A DNA stretch of 64,000 bases from Pseudomonas putida (GCF_028682175.1 NZ_JANHKS010000010.1:1-64000); one strand, 5' to 3'. Shown: positions 31,420 through 41,606, counted from the first letter of the stretch. Notes: a model not told the origin generated them from the letters alone. Program-made: numbers and translations.

Positions 31420-31602
31420 TTACTCGTCAGCGCCCTTGTCGATCACTTTACGACCACGGTATACGCCTTCTGGCGATACGTGGTGACGCAGGTGAACTTC
31501 ACCAGTGGTCTTTTCCACGGACAGGGTGCTAGCCTCGAGCGCGTCGTGCGAACGGCGCATGTCACGGGCAGAGCGGGATTTTTTGTTCTGCTGAACAGCC
31601 AT
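31420..31602 (-). CDS. rpmF: ribosomal protein L32
   Basis: 60-residue protein of the large ribosomal subunit: [20 protein letters not shown] start. The zinc-binding cysteines of some L32 proteins are absent (the Cys-free type), which is usual in gammaproteobacteria. 13 bases after yceD; the yceD-rpmF-plsX-fab order is widely conserved. Confidence 0.97.
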
Positions 31603-31615
31603 AATTGATTAACTC

Positions 31616-32143
31616 CTAAACGTTTGGGTCACGCTTTAACTGCGCCAATACACTGAACGGGTTGGACCGCGTTACCTCGTCCACGCTCGGTTCGGGCTCA
31701 TCGGCGCCCGCCGGCTGCTGGCATTCTTTCGGATCATGAACAGGCACGATAGGCAAGGCGAGCAGAAGCTCCTCCTCGATTAGCGCCTTCAGATCCAATG
31801 GATCTTCGCCGAGTTCCAGCACGTCATAGCCTTTCGGCAACGACTGGGTATTTGCACCCTCCTTCACCACGGCGTAACTGCATTCGCTGTGGATCGGCAG
31901 GGTGACCAGCTCAAGACAACGCTGGCAAACCATTTTGACTTCGACGTCGATGTCACTGTGGATAACCACAGAGCGTCGCTCGTCTCGTTCAAAAACGAAT
32001 TTCGCCTGCACTGTACCGAGATTGTCAGCAAGCGGGTCGCAGAGTCTCTCCAAATCGGCCAGCAGCAACTCCCCTTGAAGGGTAGTGCCGCGATCAGCCA
32101 ATTTGCGCGGGTCAACGTGAGGTGGAATCGGGTCATTCAACAT
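31616..32143 (-). CDS. yceD: YceD family protein (DUF177)
   Basis: 175 residues. The conserved C-x2-C pair V-C-Q-R-C-L-E-L, followed by acidic segments and E-D-P-L-D-L-K-A-L-I-E-E-E-L-L-L-A-L-P, is the DUF177 signature. In E. coli YceD is tied to 23S rRNA maturation. Divergent from maf with a 106-bp shared promoter region. Confidence 0.9.
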   Translation of the reverse strand: MLNDPIPPHVDPRKLADRGTTLQGELLLADLERLCDPLADNLGTVQAKFVFERDERRSVVIHSDIDVEVKMVCQRCLELVTLPIHSECSYAVVKEGANTQSLPKGYDVLELGEDPLDLKALIEEELLLALPIVPVHDPKECQQPAGADEPEPSVDEVTRSNPFSVLAQLKRDPNV

Positions 32144-32249
32144 AGGCGCAGCATTCTAGGGACGAGCCCTGCGACTGTCAAAGGAAATTCAGGGCTGTTC
32201 GCAACCTGACCTGCTGATTACACTCGACTTTCATGTTTCGGAGAACCCC

Positions 32250-32828
32250 ATGCTGCCTCTGCTCCTTGCCTCAAGCTCGCCCTATCGCCGGGAATTGCTC
32301 GAACGCCTGCGCCTACCGTTCGTCTGCGCATCGCCTGACATCGACGAAAGCCATCGTCCGGGCGAGCCTGCCATCGAACTGGTCAAGCGCCTGGCTTGCG
32401 AGAAAGCGCAGGCGTTGGCAGGGCGATTTGCGGGCCATCTTATCATTGGCTCCGACCAGGTGGCCGTGCTGGGCGAGCAGATTCTCGGCAAGCCTCACAC
32501 CTTTGAACGCGCGCTGGAGCAACTGAGTGCAAGCAGCGGCAAGAGTGTGAGCTTCCTGACCGGCCTTGCGCTGTATAACAGCCAGACCGGGCAGTGCCAG
32601 GTCGATTGCGTGGCGTTTACCGTGCACATGCGCGAGCTGGACACCGACCGCATCGCGCGCTACCTCAATGCCGAGCAGCCGTATGACTGTGCAGGGAGCT
32701 TCAAGGCCGAGGGCCTGGGAGTGAGCCTGTTCCGCAGCACCGAGGGCTCGGACGCCACCAGCCTGATCGGCCTGCCTTTAATAAGGCTGGTGGATATGCT
32801 GCTGGCCGAGGGGGTCGAGATCCCCTGA
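32250..32828 (+). CDS. maf: Maf family nucleoside-triphosphate pyrophosphatase
   Basis: 192 residues, YceF-type: LLASSSPYRRELLERL at the N-terminus, SDQVAVLG, GSFKAEGLGVSLF and a C-terminal IGLPL. YceF of E. coli hydrolyses 7-methyl-GTP; the sequence fits this subfamily, but specificity is inferred. The only plus-strand gene in this stretch. Confidence 0.9.
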   Translation: MLPLLLASSSPYRRELLERLRLPFVCASPDIDESHRPGEPAIELVKRLACEKAQALAGRFAGHLIIGSDQVAVLGEQILGKPHTFERALEQLSASSGKSVSFLTGLALYNSQTGQCQVDCVAFTVHMRELDTDRIARYLNAEQPYDCAGSFKAEGLGVSLFRSTEGSDATSLIGLPLIRLVDMLLAEGVEIP

Positions 32829-32849
32829 TCCAGCGACACCCTCAAGACC

Positions 32850-32922
32850 GCTCCCGCCGGCAAGCCGTGCTGCTACAAAGCCTCCACCGCTCCCCCGTAG
32901 CAGCACGGCTTGCCGGCGGGGA
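32850..32922. repeat. REP pair, class B, inverted
   Basis: GCCGGCAAGCCGTGCTGCTAC at 32855-32875 and its inverted copy at 32896-32919, separated by about 20 bases. Between maf and sppA, which converge here. Confidence 0.9.
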
Positions 32923-32937
32923 CATTCTCGGACACAC

Positions 32938-32970
32938 AAAAAAACCCGACCAATGGCCGGGTTCTTTTTA
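32938..32970 (-). terminator. terminator after sppA
   Basis: Stem AACCCGGCC/GGTCGGGTT with a short loop and T-run on the minus strand, about 12 bases past the sppA stop. The flank is also A-rich on the other side, so it may work for maf as well. Confidence 0.75.
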
Positions 32971-32981
32971 TGACGCATCGA

Positions 32982-33974
32982 TCAACGCAACGACGGCCCG
33001 TTGAAACCCGCCCACATTGCAATCTTCTCCGCCACGCTGGAACCCAGCTTCTTGGAGAAACGATCAAACGGCGATTCCTGCACGGTGTAATCGACCATCT
33101 CTTTCTCGCCGATCACATCCCGCGCCACATAACTGGCACTGCCCAACCCGTCCACCAACCCCAGGCCGACTGCCTGCTCACCGGTCCAGACCAGGCCCGA
33201 GAACAGCTCAGGATGATCCTTATCCTTCAGGCGGTCACCGCGACCGGCTTTCACGCTGGCAATGAACTGCTTGTGAGTGGTATCCAGCACACCCTGCCAG
33301 AACGCTGTCTCATCAGGCTTCTGCGGCTGGAACGGATCGAGAAACGCCTTGTGCTCGCCCGAGGTGTAGACGCGACGATCCACGCCCAGTTTGTCCATGG
33401 TCCCGACGAAACCGAAACTGGCAGCAGTCACGCCGATTGAACCCACCAGACTGGCCTTGTCGGCATAAATCTGGTCGGCGGCGCTGGCGATGTAGTACGC
33501 ACCGGATGCACCCAGGTCGGTGATCACCGCATAGACCTTGATCTCCGGCTTCTTGGCGCGCAGACGGCGGATTTCATCGTAGATGTAACCCGACTGCACC
33601 GGACTGCCGCCCGGGCTGTTGATGCGCAGGATCACGCCCTTGGTTTTCTCGTCATCGAAGGCCGCGCGCAGGCTGCCGACGATGTTGTCCGCACTCGCAG
33701 GCTCAGTGTCGGCGATCATGCCCTTCACTTCGATCAGCGCAGTGTGGCTGGTCTTGCGTGACGCACCCTTGCCCAGGTCCATCAGCGGCGAAAAGATCGC
33801 CAGCGCAACAAACAGATAAACAAAGGTCAGGGATTTGAAGAAAATCCCCCAGCGACGGGAGCGGCGCTGCTCCTGCACGCCCGCCAGCAGGGTCTTCTCC
33901 AAAAGCTTCCAGCTTTTTGCGTCACCGGTATCGTCGCGCTCTTGCGAAGACGGTGATTTCCATTCGTCCGACAT
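32982..33974 (-). CDS. sppA: S49 family signal-peptide peptidase
   Basis: 330 residues. Membrane helix at about 45-66 (FVYLFVALAIFSPL) then the periplasmic protease core. Nucleophile Ser in L-G-A-S-G-A-Y-Y-I-A and the family N-S-P-G-G segment are visible. The short single-domain form (about half of E. coli SppA) is usual in Pseudomonas. It degrades leader peptides after export. Followed upstream by the HAD gene and rluC on the same strand. Confidence 0.9.
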   Translation of the reverse strand: MSDEWKSPSSQERDDTGDAKSWKLLEKTLLAGVQEQRRSRRWGIFFKSLTFVYLFVALAIFSPLMDLGKGASRKTSHTALIEVKGMIADTEPASADNIVGSLRAAFDDEKTKGVILRINSPGGSPVQSGYIYDEIRRLRAKKPEIKVYAVITDLGASGAYYIASAADQIYADKASLVGSIGVTAASFGFVGTMDKLGVDRRVYTSGEHKAFLDPFQPQKPDETAFWQGVLDTTHKQFIASVKAGRGDRLKDKDHPELFSGLVWTGEQAVGLGLVDGLGSASYVARDVIGEKEMVDYTVQESPFDRFSKKLGSSVAEKIAMWAGFNGPSLR

Positions 33975-33999
33975 AGATCAATTACCCCGACAACAGAGA

Positions 34000-34662
34000 T
34001 TAGGCAGTCCGCGCACCCAACCAGGTGCGCAATTCGGAAAAATGTTCGATGGCCAGACGCGGCTCGTACTGGCGCAGGGAGTCCAGCGCCTGGGCGCCGT
34101 AACCGACCGCGACCGAATCCATGCCCGCATTGCGCGCCATCATCAGGTCAAACGACGCATCGCCCACCATCAGCGAGCGCGCAGGCGGCACCGCGCAATG
34201 CGCCATGATTTCATTGAGCATCAGAGGGTCGGGCTTGCTGGCAGTTTCATCCGCCGCGCGGGTGGCATCGAAATAATCCAGCCAGCCATGGGCCTTGAGC
34301 ACTCGGTCCAGCCCGCGGCGGGCCTTGCCGGTCGCGACAGCCATGCAATAGCCCTCGGCGCGGAACGCTTCCAGGGATTCAAGCACACCGTCAAACAGCT
34401 TCGACGGCTCGACATCCATCGCCATGTAGCAATCGGCGTAGTGCTGGCGAAAATCTATCAGGTCGTTGGTGGTGATATCCGGGTAAAGGGTGCGGATCGC
34501 CTCCGGCAAGCCGAGGCCGATGATGCCCTTGATCGCGAAATCATCACGCACCGGCCGCCCGGCAAGCCCTGCGGCTTCGCGCATGGCGACGACAATCCGG
34601 CCAATGGAATCGGACAGCGTGCCATCCCAGTCGAAAATCAGCAGATCGTAATCACGGCGCAC
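34000..34662 (-). CDS. HAD-superfamily hydrolase
   Basis: 220-residue phosphatase of the HAD-IA class. Motif I D-W-D-G-T-L-S-D (about 10-17), motif II (V-A-T-G-K-A-R), motif III/IV K-P-D-P and [12 protein letters not shown]. Most like phosphoglycolate-phosphatase relatives; substrate not predicted. Overlaps rluC by 11 bases, a coupled pair known in Pseudomonas (PA2974-PA2975). Confidence 0.88.
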   Translation of the reverse strand: MRRDYDLLIFDWDGTLSDSIGRIVVAMREAAGLAGRPVRDDFAIKGIIGLGLPEAIRTLYPDITTNDLIDFRQHYADCYMAMDVEPSKLFDGVLESLEAFRAEGYCMAVATGKARRGLDRVLKAHGWLDYFDATRAADETASKPDPLMLNEIMAHCAVPPARSLMVGDASFDLMMARNAGMDSVAVGYGAQALDSLRQYEPRLAIEHFSELRTWLGARTA

Positions 34663-35611
34663 TCAGCAATCGCTCCACGGTACTGGCCCACATGTCATCG
34701 ACAGGGGCTGTCAATTCGAGCTTGCTGCCATCGGGCAGCGGCACGGTCAGGGCGTAGGCATGCAGGAACAGACGCTTGCCGCCCAGATCACGAATTTCCT
34801 TGGTGAAATCTTCGTCGCCGTACTTGCTGTCGCCGGCAATGCTGTGCCCGGCATGCAGGGCATGCACGCGAATCTGGTGGGTACGCCCGGTAATCGGCCG
34901 CGCCTCGACCATGGTCGCGAAATCGCCGAAGCGGCGCAGCACCTTGAACAGGGTCAGCGCCTCCTTGCCCTCGTCGTTGACCTCGACCATGCGCTCGCCC
35001 GAACGCAGGTTGCTCTTGAGCAACGGCGCGCGGACCTGCTTCTGCGACGTCGGCCAGTTGCCGCGCACCAGCGCCATGTAGCGCTTGTCGACGCCGTCAC
35101 CGCGCAACTGCTCGTGCAGATGCCGCAGCATGCTGCGCTTTTTGGCGATCATCAGCAGGCCCGAGGTGTCCCGGTCAAGGCGATGGACCAGCTCCAGCTC
35201 CTTGGCGTCGGGACGCAACTGACGAAAGGCTTCGATCACGCCGAAACTCAGGCCGCTGCCGCCATGAACCGCGATGCCAGCGGGCTTGTTGAGGACAATC
35301 AGGCCCTTGTCTTCGTGGATGATGGCCGCTTCCAGACGCTGCAGCAAAGCCTGGGCGACAGGCACCGGTTCGTCGCGCTCAGGCACTCGAACGGGTGGAA
35401 CGCGCACGATATCGCCCGCCTGAAGCTTGTACTCCGGCTTGATCCGGCCCTTGTTCACTCGCACTTCGCCCTTGCGCAATATGCGGTAAATCAAGGTCTT
35501 GGGAACGCCCTTGAGGTACGTGATCAGAAAATTATCGATGCGTTGACCGGCAAGTTCCGGGGCAACCTCTACCAGCTGAACGCCGGGGGTTGGAGGAGTA
35601 GAATTCGTCAT
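34652..35611 (-). CDS. rluC: 23S rRNA pseudouridine synthase RluC
   Basis: Modifies U955, U2504 and U2580 of 23S rRNA (E. coli numbering). 319 residues: N-terminal S4 domain (about 15-85: R-I-D-N-F-L...[16 protein letters not shown]), catalytic Asp in HRLDRDTSG, then [17 protein letters not shown] at 35611 starts the S4-type protein; a longer ATG four codons upstream was rejected. Promoter presumably overlaps the divergent rne region. Confidence 0.95.
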   Translation of the reverse strand: MTNSTPPTPGVQLVEVAPELAGQRIDNFLITYLKGVPKTLIYRILRKGEVRVNKGRIKPEYKLQAGDIVRVPPVRVPERDEPVPVAQALLQRLEAAIIHEDKGLIVLNKPAGIAVHGGSGLSFGVIEAFRQLRPDAKELELVHRLDRDTSGLLMIAKKRSMLRHLHEQLRGDGVDKRYMALVRGNWPTSQKQVRAPLLKSNLRSGERMVEVNDEGKEALTLFKVLRRFGDFATMVEARPITGRTHQIRVHALHAGHSIAGDSKYGDEDFTKEIRDLGGKRLFLHAYALTVPLPDGSKLELTAPVDDMWASTVERLLSAP

Positions 35612-35640
35612 GCCGCAAATCATAACAATTTTTTATGGAT

Positions 35641-35669
35641 TTGAAGCACTTAATGATTGCTGCTATAGT
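35641..35669 (+). promoter_or_regulatory. rne: likely promoter of rne
   Basis: TTGAAG (35641-35646) and TATAGT (35664-35669) with 17-base spacing, a good sigma-70 promoter. The next hairpin GCCGC-CAAAA-GCGGC (35677-35691) would be at or near the 5' end of the transcript. Confidence 0.65.
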
Positions 35670-35676
35670 CGCGAAC

Positions 35677-36326
35677 GCCGCCAAAAGCGGCCTGGACAGC
35701 GGACCAACGGCAAAACAGCCGGCCCTGACCAACGCAATTCACAGGGGCGCGAGGCCGTCCCACGGGACTTTCGGTGACAACGGAAGGTCAGCAGGCGTAA
35801 CAGGCGCAGGTGACATGAGGCCTGAACCAAGTCCGATCGCAGAGTCAATCACTCGCCATCGAGGCCCACGTTCCAGGGCAGTTCACAAAGTGCAGTCGCT
35901 GGTGATCGATCCGGGCGAACGTTTCGCAAACCACGCCTTAATTTGAGCCATGAGGCGCGAACTTCCCATCGAAGCTCGCGTAAATGCAAACCCGCTGCGG
36001 ATTCAGCGCGCGGCAGCACCCGAATTATCAGGGATACGTGTGGGGTGGAGACGCACAACCGTCGGACTGTGTAGCACAAGGCTTTATCAAGACGCTTAAC
36101 CCCGTCCGCTACCGATGGTTGATTCCTCCTCCTGACAAAGCTTTTGCTGACAGGGTGTCATTTGTCACCACAGCAAGCAGGAAACGTCGTCGCGACTCCG
36201 GCCCCGCTGGCCGAACATCGTTAGACACTGGAGTGTTCAAGCACTCCTGACGTGCCCTGACACCGACCGTGAGAAGTCGTGTGTGCCGAACGCCGTTTCC
36301 GGCAGCCCGGAAACCGACGGTACTAC
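35677..36326 (+). promoter_or_regulatory. long rne leader RNA (probably contains the rne-II element)
   Basis: About 650 nt lie between the promoter and the rne ATG without a convincing gene. The stretch holds repeated small stem-loops: GCCGC/GCGGC at 35677; GGAGTG/CACTCC near 36231; GTTTCCGG/CCGGAAAC at 36295-36314 just before the start codon. In E. coli the rne leader lets RNase E control its own mRNA, and a conserved structure called rne-II is described in Pseudomonas rne leaders. I infer this leader holds it; its exact limits I cannot set. Confidence 0.65.
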
Positions 36327-39300
36327 ATGAAAAGAATGCTGATTAACGCAACTCAACCCGAAGAGTTGCGTGTTGCGCTGGTAGACGGCCAGCGCCTATA
36401 CGACCTGGACATCGAATCCGGGGCCCGCGAACAGAAGAAGGCCAACATCTACAAAGGCCGGATCACGCGCATCGAGCCGAGCCTGGAAGCGGCTTTCGTC
36501 GACTTCGGCTCCGAGCGTCACGGCTTCCTGCCGCTGAAGGAAATCTCCCGCGAATACTTCAAGAAGTCCGTTGAAGGCCGCGTCAACATCAAGGACGTCC
36601 TGAGCGAAGGCCAGGAAGTCATCGTTCAGGTCGAGAAAGAAGAACGTGGCAACAAGGGCGCCGCCCTGACCACCTTCATCAGCCTGGCCGGTCGTTACCT
36701 GGTGCTGATGCCCAACAACCCGCGTGCCGGCGGCATCTCGCGCCGCATCGAAGGCGAAGAGCGCAACGAACTGCGTGAAGCGCTGAACGGCCTGATCGCC
36801 CCGGCCGACATGGGCCTGATCGTGCGCACTGCCGGCCTTGGCCGCAGCAGCGAAGAAATGCAGTGGGACCTCGATTACCTGCTGCAACTGTGGACCGCCA
36901 TCAAGGAAGCGTCCCAGGATCGCGCCGCGCCGTTCCTGATCTACCAGGAAAGCAACGTCATCATCCGCGCCATCCGCGACTACCTGCGCCAGGACATTGG
37001 TGAAGTCCTGATCGACAGCGTCGAAGCCCAGGAAGAAGCCCTGACCTTCATCCGCCAGGTGATGCCGCAGTACGCCAGCAAGATCAAGCTGTACGAAGAC
37101 AGCGTTCCGCTGTTCAACCGCTTCCAGATCGAAAGCCAGATCGAAACCGCCTTCCAGCGCGTCGTCGAACTGCCTTCCGGTGGCTCCATCGTCATCGATC
37201 CGACCGAAGCCCTGGTGTCCATCGACATCAACTCGGCGCGCGCCACCAAAGGCAGCGACATCGAAGAAACCGCCCTGCAGACCAACCTTGAAGCGGCTGA
37301 GGAAATCGCCCGTCAACTGCGTCTGCGCGACATCGGCGGCCTGATCGTCATCGACTTCATCGACATGACCCCGGCCAAGAACCAGCGCGCCGTGGAAGAG
37401 AAAGTCCGCGAAAGCCTGGAAGCCGACCGCGCCCGCGTTCAGGTTGGCCGCATCTCGCGCTTCGGCCTGCTGGAAATGTCCCGTCAGCGCCTGCGTCCAT
37501 CCCTGGGCGAAAGCAGCGGCATCGTCTGCCCGCGTTGCAACGGCACCGGCATCATCCGTGACGTCGAGTCGCTGTCGCTGGCGATCCTGCGCCTGATCGA
37601 AGAAGAAGCCCTGAAGGACCGTACTGCCGAAGTCCGCGCCCAGGTGCCGATCCCGGTCGCCGCGTTTCTGCTCAACGAGAAACGCAACTCGATCACCAAG
37701 ATCGAACTGCGTACTCGTGCGCGCATCGTCATCCTGCCGAACGATCACCTGGAAACGCCGCACTTCGAAGTGCAGCGCCTGCGTGACGACAGCCCTGAAG
37801 CCCACAGCCTGCAATCGAGCTACGAGATCGCAGCCGCTGCCGCCGAAGTCGAAGAAGTCCAGCCGACCGCAGCCACCCGCACCCTGGTTCGCCAGGAAGC
37901 AGCAGTCAAGACCGCACCTGCCCGTGCCAACGCTCCGGTCCCGACCGAAGTCGCAGCACCGGTGGCCCCTGCTCCGGTCGCTCACGAGCCAAGCCTGTTC
38001 AAGGGCCTGGTGAAATCCCTGGTGAGCCTGTTCGCCACCAAGGAAGAGCCTGTCGCACCGGCTGCCGTGGTCGAGAAACCGGTTGCCGAGCGTCCTGCGC
38101 GCAACGAAGAGCGCCGCAACGGTCGCCAGCAGAGCCGCAGCCGTAACGGCCGCCGCGATGAAGAGCGCAAGCCGCGTGAAGAACGTGCGCCGCGTGCCGA
38201 GCGTGAAGAACGCGCCCCACGCGAAGAGCGTGCACCTCGTGAAGAGCGTGCACCGCGCGAGGAACGTGCCCCGCGTGAAGAACGTGCTCCTCGCGAGCCA
38301 CGTGAAGCCCGCGAAGACAGCGCACCGCGTGAAGAACGCGCACCGCGTGCCCCTCGTGAAGAGCGTGCACCGCGTGAGCGCAAGCCGCGTGAAGAGCGCG
38401 TGCGTGAACTGCGCGAGCCGCTGGACGCCGCTCCTGCCGTCAACGTGCCACGTGAAGAACGCCCTGAGCGCGCCCCGCGTGAAGAGCGTCAGCCACGTCC
38501 ACCGCGTGAAGAACGCCAGCCACGCGCCGAACAGGCCGCTGTAGCAGCCGAAGACGAAGCATTGCCGAACAGCGAAGAGCTGCAGGATGACAACCAGGAA
38601 GCCGCCGAAGGCGATCGTCCTCGTCGTCGCTCCCGTGGCCAGCGTCGTCGCAGCAACCGCCGTGAGCGTCAACGTGACGCCAACGGTGACGTGATCGAGA
38701 ACGGCGAAGGCAACGAAGGCGAACAGGAACCGTCCGCCGCGAACGCAACCGTACGCAGCGAAGGCACCGGCGCGGAAATCGCCGCAGGCCTGGCTGTGAC
38801 TGCCGCCGTTGCAGAAAGCGTGATCAGCGCCCCAGCCGAAGCCGATGCGAATCGTCAGGCCGAGCGTGCAACTGCCGCTGTCGAAGCGACTGTCGTTGAA
38901 GCCGAAGTGGTTCAGCAGGAAGTTGTCGAGGCTCCAGCAGCACCGGCCAAGCGCTCGATCCTGCCGGAAGTTGCAGTGGCACAGTTCGACGCCAGCCTCA
39001 GCCCGTTCGAGCGCCAGGTGAAAGCCGCCGCTGAAGCCGAACAAGTTGACGCCCCAGCTGATGTTGAAGCGCCAGCGGTTGAAGCTGTCGCCCCAGCGCC
39101 TGTTGCTCCGGCACCGGCTCCGGTCGTCGAGGCCCCTGTTGCCGCAGCTCCTGTCGAAGCGCCGAAAGCCGCCGAGATCGTTGTTGAACAGCCTGCGGTT
39201 GAACAGCCGGTTGTCGAGAAGCCAGTGGTTGAACAGCCAGTCGTCGCTGAAGTGGTTGCTCCGGCACCTGCACCGGTTGAACTGGCCGCCCCGGAAATCG

Positions 39301-39557
39301 TCGCAGCCCCTGCTGCGGTCGAGCCGGCTCCAGCTCCGGTAGAAGACAAGCCTGCGCTGCCAATGGCAAGCTCAGGTCGCGCACCGAACGATCCTCGTGA
39401 AGTCCGCCGTCGCCGCCTGGAAGCAGAACGCCTGCAGAAAGAAGCGGAGGCCGCTGCAGCCGCAGCACCTGCGCCAGCTTTCGAGCCAGCGCGGGAAGTC
39501 GTGACTGAAAACGGTGAAGAACTGGAAGAAAACAAAGAGCACAAACCGCTCGTGTAA
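36327..39557 (+). CDS. rne: ribonuclease E
   Basis: Main endoribonuclease of mRNA decay and rRNA/tRNA processing, scaffold of the degradosome at the membrane. 1076 residues. Catalytic half: S1 domain (about 35-125), DNase I-like site with D300 (SIDIN) and D343 (VIDFID), zinc-link CPRC (C401, C404). The C-terminal half is disordered: an amphipathic segment near 560-580 ([14 protein letters not shown]) that probably binds the membrane, an Arg/Glu repeat region (units REERAP), an acidic/arginine RNA-binding stretch ([19 protein letters not shown]) and an Ala/Pro/Val tail ending in a conserved helix [10 protein letters not shown]. Start ATG at 36327; longer start rejected. Terminator follows at 39.6 kb. 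Confidence 0.97.
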   Translation: MKRMLINATQPEELRVALVDGQRLYDLDIESGAREQKKANIYKGRITRIEPSLEAAFVDFGSERHGFLPLKEISREYFKKSVEGRVNIKDVLSEGQEVIVQVEKEERGNKGAALTTFISLAGRYLVLMPNNPRAGGISRRIEGEERNELREALNGLIAPADMGLIVRTAGLGRSSEEMQWDLDYLLQLWTAIKEASQDRAAPFLIYQESNVIIRAIRDYLRQDIGEVLIDSVEAQEEALTFIRQVMPQYASKIKLYEDSVPLFNRFQIESQIETAFQRVVELPSGGSIVIDPTEALVSIDINSARATKGSDIEETALQTNLEAAEEIARQLRLRDIGGLIVIDFIDMTPAKNQRAVEEKVRESLEADRARVQVGRISRFGLLEMSRQRLRPSLGESSGIVCPRCNGTGIIRDVESLSLAILRLIEEEALKDRTAEVRAQVPIPVAAFLLNEKRNSITKIELRTRARIVILPNDHLETPHFEVQRLRDDSPEAHSLQSSYEIAAAAAEVEEVQPTAATRTLVRQEAAVKTAPARANAPVPTEVAAPVAPAPVAHEPSLFKGLVKSLVSLFATKEEPVAPAAVVEKPVAERPARNEERRNGRQQSRSRNGRRDEERKPREERAPRAEREERAPREERAPREERAPREERAPREERAPREPREAREDSAPREERAPRAPREERAPRERKPREERVRELREPLDAAPAVNVPREERPERAPREERQPRPPREERQPRAEQAAVAAEDEALPNSEELQDDNQEAAEGDRPRRRSRGQRRRSNRRERQRDANGDVIENGEGNEGEQEPSAANATVRSEGTGAEIAAGLAVTAAVAESVISAPAEADANRQAERATAAVEATVVEAEVVQQEVVEAPAAPAKRSILPEVAVAQFDASLSPFERQVKAAAEAEQVDAPADVEAPAVEAVAPAPVAPAPAPVVEAPVAAAPVEAPKAAEIVVEQPAVEQPVVEKPVVEQPVVAEVVAPAPAPVELAAPEIVAAPAAVEPAPAPVEDKPALPMASSGRAPNDPREVRRRRLEAERLQKEAEAAAAAAPAPAFEPAREVVTENGEELEENKEHKPLV

Positions 39558-39566
39558 TCTCCAGGT

Positions 39567-39605
39567 AAAAAAAGCCCCAACTGCGCAAGCAGCTGGGGCT
39601 TTTTT
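39567..39605 (+). terminator. intrinsic terminator of rne
   Basis: Stem AGCCCCA-CTGC/GCAG-TGGGGCT with a GCAA loop and a run of T after it, starting about 15 bases past the rne stop. The A-run before it means it could also stop minus-strand transcripts. Confidence 0.9.
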
Positions 39606-39657
39606 ATGCCCGGGATTTGGTGGCACATCCGCCAATCCACCATCGTCTGACCCGCCC

Positions 39658-39916
39658 AATCGCGAGCAAGCTCACTCCTACAGGATCTGCACCAGACGAA
39701 AGAACACCACCGCCCTGTAGGAGCGCGCTTGCCCGCGATGACGGGGGTACACCCGACACATCTCCATCGCCGGACACGGCCCCGTCGCGGGCAAGCGCGC
39801 TCCTACACCCGCAGAGTACATCCGACACATCTTCATCGCCTGACACGGCCCTGTCGCGGGCACATCCACTCATCTTCATCGCCTGCACGGCCAATCGCGG
39901 GCAAGCGCGCTCCTAC
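39658..39916. repeat. cluster of class A REP elements
   Basis: Five class A copies at about 39659, 39716, 39784, 39853 and 39895, in alternating orientation. The copy at 39853-39866 (TGTCGCGGGCA) is broken off and runs into CATCCACTCATC. CGGACACGGC or TGACACGGCC and CACATCTTC-type segments repeat in the spacers. This fills the 369-bp gap between rne and the MocA-like gene. Confidence 0.85.
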
Positions 39917-39926
39917 GAAGTGTGCG

Positions 39927-40526
39927 TCAAGGCTTTTCTCTGAACACCAGCGCCGAAGGCACGTCCACATCCCACAGAGCACCTGGGTCATTCAGCTCCA
40001 GCTCGATTACCCCGGCGGCCTCGAACAGGCGTCTGGCGCCCTTCTCCCCGGCTAGCCCCATCAGTGCAGGTCCAAACTCTCGACCAAACCCCACGGGGTG
40101 CCCGTACCGCCCATCATGGACAGGCACACTGATCCCCCCCGGCTCCAGAGAGGCAGCCACCTTTTCGAGGGTATCCGGATGAATGAATGGCATGTCGCCC
40201 AGGGCGATGAGCCAACCGCGATGGTTCGGCTGCGCCGCTACCGCAGCAGCGATGCTGTCGCCCATGCCTGATGAATCCAGCACCACCACCTCACAGCCAT
40301 GGCGCAGGCCGATCTCTGCCACACAGGAATAATCGGGACGGGTCAGCAACACGATCTTGTCGACCGTTGCGCTCAGATTGAACAGCACATGCTCCAGGAC
40401 GCAGCGCTCGACGCCATCACGCCCCGTGCATTGCGCAAGGAGCTTGTTGCGATGCTCGCCGGCCACCTGCCGATAGCGGCTGCCCTGCCCGGCGGCAAGG
40501 ACGATGGCGCACAGGGTCTGGTTCAT
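39927..40526 (-). CDS. MocA-like molybdenum cofactor nucleotidyltransferase
   Basis: 199-residue NTP-transferase of the MobA/MocA group. N-terminal L-A-A-G-Q-G-S-R-Y, G-D-M-P-F-I and the later R-Y-G-H-P-V-G-F motif are diagnostic of the CTP-dependent MocA/MobA-like subfamily, which makes cytosine-dinucleotide cofactor for xanthine-dehydrogenase-type enzymes. That role is inferred from the family; no partner enzyme is nearby. A single-gene insertion relative to the rne-murB order I know from P. aeruginosa. Confidence 0.8.
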   Translation of the reverse strand: MNQTLCAIVLAAGQGSRYRQVAGEHRNKLLAQCTGRDGVERCVLEHVLFNLSATVDKIVLLTRPDYSCVAEIGLRHGCEVVVLDSSGMGDSIAAAVAAQPNHRGWLIALGDMPFIHPDTLEKVAASLEPGGISVPVHDGRYGHPVGFGREFGPALMGLAGEKGARRLFEAAGVIELELNDPGALWDVDVPSALVFREKP

Positions 40527-40589
40527 GGCGCTTACTCATGGATGGCCGATGAGGTCGTAAAAGCAAAAGCCGGGCCTGAACGCCCAACC

Positions 40590-41606
40590 TCAGTAGAGGT
40601 TAGGCTCCATTTCCAGCGAAACACCAAAGCGTTCAAGAATATCGGCCTGGATGCGCTGCGCCAGCTTCAGTAACTCAAGCCCGGTGGCAGCGCCGTAGTT
40701 CACCAGTACCAGCGACTGCAAGGCGTGAACACCGGCATCTCCCTCGCGAAAGCCCTTCCAGCCGGCTTGCTCGATGAGCCAGCCAGCAGCAAGCTTCACT
40801 TGCCCGTCGGCCTGTGGATAAGCCACCAGCCCCGGATGTTCCTGTTTGATGCGCGCCGCCAGTTCAGCAGGAACCACAGGATTCTTGAAGAAACTGCCGG
40901 CATTGCCCAGCACGGCGGGATCCGGCAACTTCTCGCTGCGAATTGCGCAGATCGCACGGCTGACGTGGATCGGCGTCGGCTGCTCGATGCCCTGCTCCTG
41001 CAGACGCTGGCGCACTGGGCCGTAATCCAGATGCAGCGTCGCAGCAAAGCTCAGCTTGAACCGGACCCGCAGAATCAGCCAGCGCCCCACCTGATGCTTG
41101 AACACGCTGTCGCGATAGCCAAAGGCGCAGTCCTGCAACGCAAACTCGCGCAACTCGCCAGTCTGACGGTCCAGCGCGACCAGACTGTGGAAAACATCCT
41201 TGATTTCGACGCCATAAGCGCCGATGTTCTGCATCGGTGCAGCGCCGACCGTGCCGGGAATCAGGCTGAGGTTTTCAAGCCCCGACAATCCGCGCGCCAG
41301 CATATCCTGCACGAAGGGATGCCAGGGTTCGCCTGCCTCGGCCTCGACAATCGCCCCTCCACAGTCTTCGTGGGTGATGCGAATCCCGCGGCTGGCCATG
41401 CGCAGCACCAGCGCATCGATGTCGCCGGTCAGCAGCAGGTTGCTGCCGCCGCCGACCACCAGCACTTCGACGTTCTTTTCAGAGGCCCAGGCCAGCGCAT
41501 CACGCACGTCGCTGTCGTTGTGAGCTTCGACGAACCAGCGCGCCTTGACCTCAACGCCAAAGGTGTTGAACGGCTTGAGAGAAACATCCGATTGCACGTG
41601 CAACAT
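40590..41606 (-). CDS. murB: UDP-N-acetylenolpyruvoylglucosamine reductase
   Basis: FAD enzyme of murein precursor synthesis. 338 residues: FAD-loop G-G-G-S-N-L-L-L, I-P-G-T-V-G-A-A-P-M-Q-N-I-G-A-Y-G, catalytic Ser in N-A-G-S-F-F-K-N-P near residue 240, C-terminal Glu-bearing tail. Type I (longer) MurB. The ATG at 41606 overlaps the kdsB stop by one base. Confidence 0.94.
   Translation of the reverse strand: MLHVQSDVSLKPFNTFGVEVKARWFVEAHNDSDVRDALAWASEKNVEVLVVGGGSNLLLTGDIDALVLRMASRGIRITHEDCGGAIVEAEAGEPWHPFVQDMLARGLSGLENLSLIPGTVGAAPMQNIGAYGVEIKDVFHSLVALDRQTGELREFALQDCAFGYRDSVFKHQVGRWLILRVRFKLSFAATLHLDYGPVRQRLQEQGIEQPTPIHVSRAICAIRSEKLPDPAVLGNAGSFFKNPVVPAELAARIKQEHPGLVAYPQADGQVKLAAGWLIEQAGWKGFREGDAGVHALQSLVLVNYGAATGLELLKLAQRIQADILERFGVSLEMEPNLY

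Noticed and set aside
36396-39044. 882-residue minus-strand reading frame opposite rne
   Set aside because: Phe/Gln/Asp-rich antisense frame without family signs; the opposite strand is a well-supported RNase E.
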